26,165 nt of DNA from an uncultured Oscillospiraceae bacterium. Lineage in GTDB: Bacteria; Bacillota; Clostridia; Oscillospirales; Ruminococcaceae. The DNA lies in the NCBI GenBank assembly GCA_910578965.1, contig CAJTSP010000018.1, positions 2,493-28,657 on the forward strand. The letters run 5' to 3'. The notes beneath the pieces are model-generated. The model was not told where the DNA came from. It saw only the letters and a program-made list of their open reading frames with translations, and searched no databases. Shown in pieces: positions 1 to 5,955 of this stretch; position 1 is the first letter of the stretch, and every line of letters starts with the position of its first letter. A program made the position numbers and the translations under genes.

Positions 1-134
1 GTGCCCAACACGGTCGTCCAGTCAACAGCCGCGATGCTGGCCGCCGCCGGCAACATGGCCACCGCCGTTTGCGCTACTGTCCTGATCGCCCGGATGCCGG
101 CTGCTTTCAGCCACGTTTTCCCCTTGTCATTCAT
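1..134 (-). CDS. Phage holin, r1t-like (N-terminal part; runs off window)
   Basis: The gene starts at ATG 134 and leaves the window at base 1, so only about 44 codons are visible. The start is supported by an excellent ribosome binding site (AGAAGGAGG about 8 nt upstream). The visible protein begins MNDKGKTWLKAAGIRAIRTV and continues with a hydrophobic Ala-rich stretch ending in VDWTTVLG. The KAAGIRAIRT-AQTAVAM-VDW pattern is what I know from the short r1t-type holins of Firmicutes phages. Such proteins have two or more membrane segments and permeabilise the inner membrane so that the endolysin reaches the wall. It lies directly downstream of the GH25 lysin (43-nt gap), as expected for a lysis cassette. 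The second membrane segment and C-terminus cannot be seen, so full length and topology are unknown. Confidence 0.75.
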   Translation of the reverse strand, partial: MNDKGKTWLKAAGIRAIRTVAQTAVAMLPAAASIAAVDWTTVLG

Positions 135-177
135 GCGATTTTCCTCCTTCTTTTTTCATGTGTGTACAAACGAAAAA

Positions 178-1221
178 TCATCCCACCTCCTCCATGCCCC
201 AGCACATCTTTGCAGCCAGCTCCTGCAAGGCCACCGTGTCGCCGGTAGATACCGGGCCCACGTCGATTGCCCAGCGTACCACGAGCCCCAGCGCGTCCGC
301 TTGCAGCAGCACGGCGATCAAGTCCCCGCGGGTGGCGGGGCCGATGCGCATGGTACAGCTGCTGCCCAGTGCCAGGCGATTGGCCATGTTAAGCAACTCT
401 ACCGGCCCGTTGCCGTGTTGCACCTCCACAGTGCCCAAAATGTACAGCTCCAGCTTATCGCACAGGGCCAGCAGCCGGTCGGCATCGGCCTTGCCGCCGC
501 CGGTGATGCGCCAGGTGTGTGTCTCGCGGGGTACACGATCCTCTTGCCCCGGCGCGGGGGCAGGCAGCGGCTCGGCGGGAGCTTGTCCGCCCGCGCCACC
601 GGCAGCCGCCCCCGCCAGCGGCCCCGTCACAAAGGCGGGGTAGTCCTTATAGGCCCGGTCGCAGTCCACCCGGCCGGCAATGCCCTCCGCGCTGCCGCTG
701 CTCGTATACTGCCAGATGCCATACGGCAGCTTGCAGGTGTTGCGGCTTGCGTACTGCGCGCACCAGATGTCATAATCCCGCAGCCGCCTGTACTCCAGCC
801 GGTTGTTGATCATGTCGGTGCTGGCATAAAGCCCCACATACCGCCCGCTGGCGGCAAGCGTATTCAGCCCCTCCAGCACCTTGTCCGTCCGGGCCTGCCT
901 GCTCATCCCCAGGATATCCGGCTCATACTCCACATCGTACCAGAGGCCATACTCAAGGGTCTTGCCCTCCACCGCGCGCAGAAAGCTGGCGGCCTCCTGC
1001 GATGGCGTATACGGCCCCCAGTAAGCGTACCAGTATGCCCCCACCGGGATGCCGGCCGCCGTTGCTGCAGCGTAGTACTCCTCAAACCGCGGGTCGATTG
1101 TCCCACCGCCGTACCCCGCCCGGATGATGACAAAATCGAGTGTCCCGGCCCTGTGCTCGGCGGCAAGCTTTGCCCAGTCGATTTTTCCCTGATGCCTTGA
1201 AATGTCGATGCCGTGTTTCAT
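178..1221 (-). CDS. Endolysin, GH25 lysozyme family, with extra C-terminal domain
   Basis: A 347-aa endolysin expected to hydrolyse the MurNAc-GlcNAc bond of peptidoglycan at lysis. Residues 1-195 form a GH25 muramidase domain: GIDISRHQG at 4-12 (Asp6), YDVEYE at 95-100 giving the catalytic DxE pair Asp96/Glu98, and the typical late strands IWCAQYAS and YGIWQYTSSG. An Ala/Gly/Pro-rich linker (about 200-232) joins a 110-aa C-terminal region. That region has repeated G-x-(GD)-rich segments (ITGGGKADADR, RIGPATRGDL, DVGPVSTGDT), each followed by a Leu-rich helix, and may bind the cell wall (SPOR-like at a guess). There is no signal peptide, so export relies on the adjacent holin. ATG 1221 follows AAGGAGA at good spacing. 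The GH25 call is firm; the C-terminal role is inferred. Confidence 0.95.
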   Translation of the reverse strand: MKHGIDISRHQGKIDWAKLAAEHRAGTLDFVIIRAGYGGGTIDPRFEEYYAAATAAGIPVGAYWYAYWGPYTPSQEAASFLRAVEGKTLEYGLWYDVEYEPDILGMSRQARTDKVLEGLNTLAASGRYVGLYASTDMINNRLEYRRLRDYDIWCAQYASRNTCKLPYGIWQYTSSGSAEGIAGRVDCDRAYKDYPAFVTGPLAGAAAGGAGGQAPAEPLPAPAPGQEDRVPRETHTWRITGGGKADADRLLALCDKLELYILGTVEVQHGNGPVELLNMANRLALGSSCTMRIGPATRGDLIAVLLQADALGLVVRWAIDVGPVSTGDTVALQELAAKMCWGMEEVG

Positions 1222-1235
1222 CTTTCTCTCCTTTT

Positions 1236-1775
1236 TTAAGCCACATAGTATACATATACATTGAGATAGCTGCAGTTGATCGAGCTGTATCCGCTGCCGT
1301 GCGCCCTGTAAATGTCCCCGCTCAGGATCCCGGTGCTGGCGTTGTAATACAGGCTGTAGTTGCTCCAGGGCACGCCATTGTTGCTGGAGGTGGCAAAAAA
1401 AGAAAACGCCCGAACCCCAAAATTTGCAATGCTCAGGCTCCGGTAGATACCCGGCAAAATGGCCGCCACATTGATTGTCGGGCTGTTGGGGCCGATCGTT
1501 CCGATGTCCTGTATGCGCAGGGAGGGGATATACGGAGAGTACGAGCCTGTCACCTGCTGCACCGTTTTGCTGCCCTGCTTTACCGTCACGGTCACGCCGC
1601 TTTTAACATTTCCGGCAGCCAGACCGCTCGTGGTTGTTTTAAGGCTGCCGGTTACCTGCTGGACCGTTTTGCTGCCTTGCTTTACCGTCACGGTCACACC
1701 ATTGTCAATATTGGCAGCGGTCAGGTTTTCGGTGGTCACCTTGCCGCCGCCGGCTGCCTGCTGTACCTTACTCAT
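1236..1775 (-). CDS. Short tail-fibre/structural protein A, repeat-containing paralogue
   Basis: A 179-aa protein not assignable to a named family. The first 77 residues hold two copies, 34 residues apart, of the block VTVTVKQGSKTVQQVTG, preceded by a Gly-rich AGGGKV start. The rest is a unique Ser/Asn/Tyr-rich, predicted beta-rich tail ending in VYVYYVA. A paralogue at 2302-2835 shares 67 of the first 77 residues by hand alignment but has an unrelated C-terminus, the usual pattern of a conserved particle-anchoring stem carrying variable tips. The start is placed at ATG 1775 because it follows GGAGGAGG and overlaps the end of the XkdX-like gene; upstream in-frame codons lie in that gene and read as a shadow. 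Position between baseplate and lysis genes supports a tail-tip or fibre role; surface binding is inferred. Confidence 0.7.
   Translation of the reverse strand: MSKVQQAAGGGKVTTENLTAANIDNGVTVTVKQGSKTVQQVTGSLKTTTSGLAAGNVKSGVTVTVKQGSKTVQQVTGSYSPYIPSLRIQDIGTIGPNSPTINVAAILPGIYRSLSIANFGVRAFSFFATSSNNGVPWSNYSLYYNASTGILSGDIYRAHGSGYSSINCSYLNVYVYYVA
1546..1775. repeat. 230-nt direct repeat, copy 1 (fibre stem)
   Basis: This segment aligns without gaps to 2606-2835 at a constant offset of 1060 nt and is highly similar by eye, with long identical stretches. It encodes the N-terminal stem of the fibre-like proteins. Inside each copy a 47-nt block is itself tandemly repeated 102 nt apart (1549-1595 and 1651-1697 here). 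There are thus four copies of the block in about 1.2 kb, enough to support homologous recombination, deletion of the intervening 1060 nt, or tip exchange. Confidence 0.9.
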
Positions 1776-1920
1776 CTGCCGCCTCCTCCGGGCCGGCCTC
1801 GGCCGTTCCCACAATTTCTCCGTACTGCGCCTCGGTGATCCGTCCGGCCACCGCATATTGTGCAAGCCTCACCGCGTTCAGCCGGCCCAACCGGTACTGT
1901 ACCCTCAAAAACTCAACCAT
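1768..1920 (-). CDS. XkdX-like small tail protein
   Basis: A 50-aa gene. ATG 1920 is preceded by GGGAGGT at 8-nt spacing, and the TAA at 1768-1770 overlaps the start of fibre protein A by 8 nt. The middle reads LAQYAVAGRITEAQYGEIVG, which matches the pattern of the XkdX family: a short helical protein with (V)xxGRITxxxYxxI(T/V)G. These are common next to fibre and baseplate genes of PBSX and other Firmicutes phages. The C-terminus is acidic (AGPEEAADE). The molecular role of XkdX proteins is not established. The family call rests on the recognisable motif and on the correct position; the excellent ribosome binding site and tight overlaps on both sides make it very likely to be a translated gene. 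Confidence 0.75.
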   Translation of the reverse strand: MVEFLRVQYRLGRLNAVRLAQYAVAGRITEAQYGEIVGTAEAGPEEAADE

Positions 1921-2275
1921 CCGTGCTACCTCCCAACAGCAACTCCAGCATGGCTCCCTCTACTGCCGCAAGCCGCTCCTCAAGGTCCGGCTTGGCGCGT
2001 TCGGCCAGCTCTTCGGCCGTGTAGGGATGGTAGATTTGACACTCCTCGTACTCGTCCCAGGCCTCCCGTGCCGGCACCGCTGGCGTCACCACCACCCGCT
2101 GCCGCAGCCCGCCCGGGCGCAGGCCTTCGGTGCCCTTCAGCACCTCCCAGCCATATTCCGCCGGTGTTTCCGGCACCGCTTTGTGATGGACTGCAAGCCG
2201 CTGCGCTGATTCCAGCCACCCAAGCTCCAGGTCCGGCTGGGCCAGCTCGTTCCAGTTTTCGTCGTAAATTTTCAT
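1913..2275 (-). CDS. Small tail-region protein, function unknown
   Basis: A 120-aa acidic protein beginning MKIYDENWNELAQPDLELGW. Its centre reads PAVPAREAWDEYEECQIYHPYTAEEL, and the C-terminus is a short predicted coiled coil (LEERLAAVEGAMLELL). I do not recognise a named family. Proteins of this size with an N-terminal KIYDE..W-type motif and a terminal heptad repeat are often found beside fibre genes and next to XkdX genes, where they may act as fibre chaperones or structural adaptors. The start at ATG 2275 is preferred over the upstream TTG at 2305, which overlaps the preceding gene. The ribosome binding site (AAAGGA, 12 nt away) is only moderate. The 3' end overlaps the XkdX-like gene by 8 nt, so translation is probably coupled. 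Confidence 0.65.
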   Translation of the reverse strand: MKIYDENWNELAQPDLELGWLESAQRLAVHHKAVPETPAEYGWEVLKGTEGLRPGGLRQRVVVTPAVPAREAWDEYEECQIYHPYTAEELAERAKPDLEERLAAVEGAMLELLLGGSTDG

Positions 2276-2301
2276 GCTGTCTTCAGATCCTTTCTTGCCG
2301 G

Positions 2302-2835
2302 TCAACCATAAAAGATCGAACAGGTTGCATGCACGCTATGATAGTTGGTCACAACATTGGTGTATCCAATAAGCGTACCAGGCCCGGTAATTGTGGCCCC
2401 GGAGCCAATGGATGCTCCGTTGAAGGTCATCCAAAAGGAGGCGCTGGAACCGTATGCCGGGCCGTCTTTGTCCCAACTGGCCCAAGAGCCGGTCAAAAAC
2501 GCTTTAAAGGTTCCGGCCGGGACGTATAACGAGCAGGAGCCTGTTCCATCATTAGACCTGTCTACCTGTGCTGCGTTTGCCGAGGTGGACGGCCCCGTAA
2601 AAGTCCCTGTCACCTGCTGCACCGTTTTGCTGCCCTGCTTCACCGTCACGGTCACGCCGTTTCTGATATTCCCGGCAGCCAGCCCGCTTGTGGTCGTTTT
2701 TAAACTGCCGGTCACCTGCTGCACCGTTTTGCTGCCTTGCTTTACCGTCACGGTCACACCATTGTCAATATTGGCAGCGGCCAAATTTGTGGTGCTCACC
2801 TTGCCGCCGCCGGCGCGCTGCATTACCTGTCCCAT
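2302..2835 (-). CDS. Short tail-fibre/structural protein B, repeat-containing paralogue
   Basis: A 177-aa paralogue of the protein at 1236-1775. The N-terminal 77 residues carry the same two VTVTVKQGSKTVQQVTG blocks at the same 34-residue period. The remaining 100 residues differ completely from paralogue A and include GSCSLYVPAGTFKAFLTGSW and a terminal HATCSIFYG. The start is ATG 2835, preceded by GAGGGGG and overlapping a TGA of the preceding small reading frame (TGATG). Codons further upstream read as a shadow. A short structural fibre or tail-tip protein is the best fit to the gene order, but neither domain could be linked to a named family by eye. The near-identical stem and divergent tip suggest duplication followed by tip replacement. 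Confidence 0.7.
   Translation of the reverse strand: MGQVMQRAGGGKVSTTNLAAANIDNGVTVTVKQGSKTVQQVTGSLKTTTSGLAAGNIRNGVTVTVKQGSKTVQQVTGTFTGPSTSANAAQVDRSNDGTGSCSLYVPAGTFKAFLTGSWASWDKDGPAYGSSASFWMTFNGASIGSGATITGPGTLIGYTNVVTNYHSVHATCSIFYG
2606..2835. repeat. 230-nt direct repeat, copy 2 (fibre stem)
   Basis: Second copy of the fibre-stem repeat, in the same orientation as 1546-1775. The internal 47-nt blocks are at 2609-2655 and 2711-2757. Similarity ends sharply at the codon after the second block, where the two fibre tips become unrelated. Confidence 0.9.
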
Positions 2836-3055
2836 CAGCGCACCCCCTCTTGCGGCACCCAAAGCCGGCACTGGACGCCTGCGCGTCCGCCGGCTTTGGC
2901 CGCTGTGCCGCAGCCGCCTCGCTGTATCCCGCACTGTGGGCGTTTCGGCGGTTGTGCCTTTCCGGCGGCGGCCCAGTAGAATTGTGCAGCCTGCTCAGGG
3001 GCTGCTGGTACAGCCCCCCCCCGTTTCCAGCTTTTACCATATACAAGATGCCCAA
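2835..3055 (-). pseudogene. Small reading frame interrupted at a G9 run (frameshifted or phase-variable)
   Basis: From TTG 3055 (AAGGAG about 9 nt upstream) or ATG 3040 a frame reads MGILYMVKAGNGGG and meets nine consecutive G residues (3012-3020 on this strand). Without a shift it continues as a low-complexity frame that runs 70 nt into fibre gene B. With a -1 shift at the G run it reads AVPAAPEQAAQFYWAAAGKA, then a Cys/Gly-rich segment (PQCGIQRGGCGTAA...VQCRLWVP), and stops at a TGA that overlaps the fibre B start as TGATG, like the other junctions of this operon. The shifted product would be about 73 aa. No known family is recognised. Possible explanations are programmed -1 slippage on G-GGG-GGG, slipped-strand phase variation, a true frameshift mutation, or a homopolymer sequencing error. 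Confidence 0.5.
3012..3020 (-). repeat. Homopolymer G9 tract inside a small reading frame
   Basis: Nine consecutive C on the plus strand (nine G in the coding direction) sit after AAC in the frame AAC GGG GGG GGG CTG. It is the longest homopolymer I noticed in the window, and it lies exactly where the coding frame appears to change. Runs of this length are prone to polymerase and ribosome slippage and to base-calling error. Confidence 0.9.
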
Positions 3056-3056
3056 T

Positions 3057-4052
3057 TTATACCGCTCCTTCCTCGTTGCCGCCCTGCTCTGTGGGACCTC
3101 CTGCCTCCCCGCCGCTCTCCGGCGCGCTCTTCACCGCAGCCCTGCGCAGCCGCAGCGGCAGATCTACTGTGGGATAGCTGCCATAGCAGGTCCATTTGAG
3201 CTGCCCGTCCAGCACCTCGCCCGAGTTACCCGCCTCGCACAGGGTGTCGAGACCCTCTTTCAGGGCGGTGTCGGTAGCCTTTACCCCGGTGGCGGGCACC
3301 TGCGGGGCTTCCAAATCGTAGGTCTCAAAAAGCCCCGGGCAGCTTACCGTTTGAGTGTAGGTACTGCCGCTCGCCGCCCATCCATCCGCCAGAAGGGTAC
3401 AGCTGAAAAGCTGCACCTCGCCGGCAAGGTTGTCAAGCTGCAGCTGCAAATGCCCAGCCGTGTCGCCGTCCAGCTGGCCCTTGATGTGGGCAAACCACAG
3501 CTCAAACTCGGAGGCATATCCTTCCAGTTGCGCTCGCGCCTGGGCAAACAGCAACGCCGTGGGCAGGCCGGTCACCCCGTCCCGCATCAGGCCGCACATT
3601 GCCTCATTCATCCGCTCATCCGTAATGTTGGCCTGGGTAATTTCCACCGCCGCGGCCGGCTGGAGGATGGATGCCAAGACAACCTCGTCGTAATACTCAT
3701 TGCGCACCGGCTGGGGCTTTGCGGGCGTGTCGGAGTATTCCCCATACCGTAGGGCCAGCCTGACCTCGTTGGCCGTCTTGTCGTATTGCAGCACCACCGC
3801 CACATACCGGGGCAGCAGGCCGCTGCCCACCTCGATCTGCATGCTGGTCACTGTCTTTTCCAGCACCGCAATGCCCCAATATTTCGCCGCTTTAAGCCAG
3901 GCGAGTCCAGGAGAAACCTGGATATCAAAGCCGCCGGCCGATGTCACTGCAAAGCAGTCATCGGACGAGAAAACACCCCTTGTTCTTGTTCCGCTCCACG
4001 CGCCGATCTCCTCGGCCGTGTACTCGGTATTGTCCAACGGCCATGCCGTCAT
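3057..4052 (-). CDS. Baseplate / receptor-binding type tail protein
   Basis: A 331-aa protein beginning MTAWPLDNTEYTAEEIGAW. The N-terminal half reads as the beta-rich cap seen in many Firmicutes upper-baseplate or receptor-binding proteins: a TRTRGVFSSDDCFAVT segment, GFDIQVSPGLAWLKA, and ANEVRLALRYGEYS..P..P.PVRNEYYDEVVLASI. A helical region follows (ERMNEAMCGLMRDGVTGLP), then FELWFAHIKGQLDGDTAGHLQLQLDN, a segment common before the shaft in such proteins. The last 110 residues are a separate beta-rich part ending in a Gly/Glu-rich tail. It overlaps the Gp37-like gene by 4 nt (ATGA). Gene order Dit, Gp37-like, this protein, fibres supports a distal tail role. Direct receptor binding is inferred from position, not demonstrated. 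Confidence 0.75.
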   Translation of the reverse strand: MTAWPLDNTEYTAEEIGAWSGTRTRGVFSSDDCFAVTSAGGFDIQVSPGLAWLKAAKYWGIAVLEKTVTSMQIEVGSGLLPRYVAVVLQYDKTANEVRLALRYGEYSDTPAKPQPVRNEYYDEVVLASILQPAAAVEITQANITDERMNEAMCGLMRDGVTGLPTALLFAQARAQLEGYASEFELWFAHIKGQLDGDTAGHLQLQLDNLAGEVQLFSCTLLADGWAASGSTYTQTVSCPGLFETYDLEAPQVPATGVKATDTALKEGLDTLCEAGNSGEVLDGQLKWTCYGSYPTVDLPLRLRRAAVKSAPESGGEAGGPTEQGGNEEGAV

Positions 4053-5086
4053 AAAACCACCTCCAGTGCAGCTTCGATACTTTTTGTGCGCTCGTATACG
4101 ATTTTGATCTTTGCGACCCGTACATTAACGGCGACCCCGTATTTTGCCGCCCGCAGCGGCAGAATATCGCCCAGCTCGTAGTCCTGTCCAAACAGCAGCA
4201 TGCGCTGGGCCAACTGCGCTTTTACAGTCAAGCATCCCGCCGTCTCGATCAATTTGGCAAGGCCGCGGGCCTGCAGCAGGGCGTCATACTCGACATTGGT
4301 GAGAGTGTGCTGTGCACCGTTTTCGATTACGGTTTGGGAAAGATCCCGGGCGTCCACATACAGCTCCCGGCGCTTGCCATCGGCAGACAGATCCACCTCC
4401 ACCATCCGGCGGGCCGCTCCTTCGCCCTGCCCACAGACAATGGCCACATTTTTGCTTCCAGACACATCATTTTTAAGCTTTATAGAGGCCAGATTTCCTG
4501 CCGCATCCCCAAAAAAGCCCACATATTCCGGGCTGCCGGGGACACTGCGGTCAATACCGCGGTACACCTCAAAACTCTCGGCCAAGGCGTCGTCCGCTGC
4601 TACCCGAAAACCAAGCCCCGAGGCTTTTGCGATATCTTTCACCGCGTCCAGAACGCTGCCCCAGGAGACCTGCCCGGCCAGCGCTGTGTCCTCAAAGTCC
4701 GCAGGCAGCTCCGGTGCAGTCAGCGGCAGCCCGCGCAGGTTATGCTGTACAATATCCCGCATGCCCTGTCCGGCATGGGTATAGCTTTCGGTATAGTACA
4801 CTGCCCGCTCGGCCAGGCGGCAGACGGTAAGTCTGGCCCGCACGGTAAGCCTGGCCGTTTTGGAATTGTCGTCCACTTCTACAGATTGAATTAAAGCCAA
4901 CAGCTTGGGCCGTTCGCTATTGTGCAGCAGATTCCCGGGCTGCAGCAGTGCCAGGTTGGCCACAGTGGCCCCACACACAAGCTTTGCCTCGCCGATGCCG
5001 CAGTACTCTTCCTGCCATTGAAGGCTGGTGACGCTTCGCACCTCGCTTAGGCGTTCCTTTTCGGCCGAATATACATATAAGCTCAT
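4049..5086 (-). CDS. Phage tail protein, siphovirus ReqiPepy6 Gp37-like (Tal-like)
   Basis: A 345-aa protein beginning MSLYVYSAEKERLSEVRSVT. The N-terminal SLQWQEEYCGIGEAKLVCGA and the central NRLRxxxx-type segment (ENGAQHTLTNVEYDALLQARG), followed by LFGQDYELGDILPLRAAKYGVAVNVRV, match my knowledge of the ReqiPepy6 Gp37-like family. These proteins occupy the tail-tip hub position after Dit and resemble the N-terminal structural part of Tal proteins. There is no lysozyme or peptidase extension here. It overlaps both neighbours by 4 nt (ATGA type), which indicates translational coupling within the baseplate gene set. The family call is by pattern and position; the hub role follows from the family. 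Confidence 0.8.
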   Translation of the reverse strand: MSLYVYSAEKERLSEVRSVTSLQWQEEYCGIGEAKLVCGATVANLALLQPGNLLHNSERPKLLALIQSVEVDDNSKTARLTVRARLTVCRLAERAVYYTESYTHAGQGMRDIVQHNLRGLPLTAPELPADFEDTALAGQVSWGSVLDAVKDIAKASGLGFRVAADDALAESFEVYRGIDRSVPGSPEYVGFFGDAAGNLASIKLKNDVSGSKNVAIVCGQGEGAARRMVEVDLSADGKRRELYVDARDLSQTVIENGAQHTLTNVEYDALLQARGLAKLIETAGCLTVKAQLAQRMLLFGQDYELGDILPLRAAKYGVAVNVRVAKIKIVYERTKSIEAALEVVL

Positions 5087-5955
5087 AGACTGTGCCGCTC
5101 ACCTCCCGCCGTGACCAGCGTGCAGCGCAGGTTCTGCTTGTTCGCCGCCGCGTCGGCCATAAAGATATTTCCGCCCGGTGCAACCCCCATGGAAAGATCA
5201 GAATCTGGTGTAATGTACTTAAAGCCATTGCTTTCGCTGCCGTCTGCTGTAAAAAAACGCACCGCCTGTCCGGCGTCCTTGTCTTTGTCGTGGGTGGAAA
5301 TCCTCATCCGCTCGTTGGGAGCCATAATCTTATCGACCCTGATATACCCGCCGCGTTCGACATTATAGACTACCGGCTTGGAAACCTCGGCTGCGGCGTA
5401 CAGGGTGAGGGTGATGGCCTGCTCAACGTTACCCGTGTTTTCCACCCGGCAAAAGGCGTTCTCGGTGTACTTTGAAATGTAAAAGCTTCCGCCGGTATAA
5501 AACGGCGTGTGCCATAACGCCCGCAGGCCGGAAAGCTGGTAGCTCTTTTGCTCGGCCGAGCGGAAATAGGGATAGGGAACGTAGAACTGAAATTGAAAGC
5601 TCTGCACGCCAAACCCGTCCTCAAAAACCGGGGTCTTTGTCGGCCAGCCCTCCAGATACCAGGTCCCGCCGTTTTGGATAAAGGCGAGCCTTGCCTCGTG
5701 CAGGGGCAAAACCGCCGCAAGAACCTTGGCACGGTTTGCTTCCACATCCCCAAAAACCGCCCCGTTGACCGTTACCTTTTTAGGCTGCACGCTCTGGCCG
5801 TTGACCGTGCTGCCGCGCTGGCCAACGCTTTGTGATGTGTTGAGCGATATGTCGGTTTGGAGGCCGGTAATTTTGGTGATCCAGAACTCGCTCTCATAGG
5901 CGAAATTGAGGATGCCGCCCACACTTTGGTAGCGAATCTTTGTATCCTGGTTCAC
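5083..5955 (-). CDS. Distal tail protein (Dit), siphovirus-type tail component
   Basis: A 290-aa protein in the position directly after the tape measure. It shows the Dit/siphovirus tail component pattern: an N-terminal beta-rich ring part (ITKITGLQTDISLNTSQSVGQRGSTVNGQS...VTVNGAVFGD), ARLAFIQNGGTWYLEGWPTK, and FQFYVPYPYFRS. These are followed by a C-terminal galectin-like beta part (RVENTGNVEQAITLTLYA, RGGYIRVDKIMAPNERMRIST). Dit hexamers connect the tail tube to the baseplate. I place the start at GTG 5955 rather than ATG 5967. The GTG is preceded by GGAGG at 5 nt, and its GTGA overlaps the tape-measure stop by 4 nt, the same junction type used by other genes here. The ATG would place its own start over that ribosome binding site. 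Confidence 0.85.
   Translation of the reverse strand: MNQDTKIRYQSVGGILNFAYESEFWITKITGLQTDISLNTSQSVGQRGSTVNGQSVQPKKVTVNGAVFGDVEANRAKVLAAVLPLHEARLAFIQNGGTWYLEGWPTKTPVFEDGFGVQSFQFQFYVPYPYFRSAEQKSYQLSGLRALWHTPFYTGGSFYISKYTENAFCRVENTGNVEQAITLTLYAAAEVSKPVVYNVERGGYIRVDKIMAPNERMRISTHDKDKDAGQAVRFFTADGSESNGFKYITPDSDLSMGVAPGGNIFMADAAANKQNLRCTLVTAGGERHSL

Noticed and set aside
1..1200. Long open frame on the plus strand opposite the lysin (399 codons)
   Set aside because: It runs antisense through the GH25 gene and the holin start, has low-complexity Arg/Pro/Ala/His composition and no ribosome binding site. Long antisense frames are usual in GC-rich DNA.
1236..2835. Diversity-generating retroelement targets in the Ser/Asn/Tyr-rich fibre tips
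   Set aside because: No reverse transcriptase and no template repeat are visible in the window; the repeated part is the conserved stem and not the tip. One outside the window cannot be excluded.
2765..3055. Unshifted 96-codon frame through the G9 run
   Set aside because: It would overlap fibre gene B by 70 nt in another frame and reads as Arg/Ala low complexity after the G run; the shifted frame ends neatly at the fibre start.
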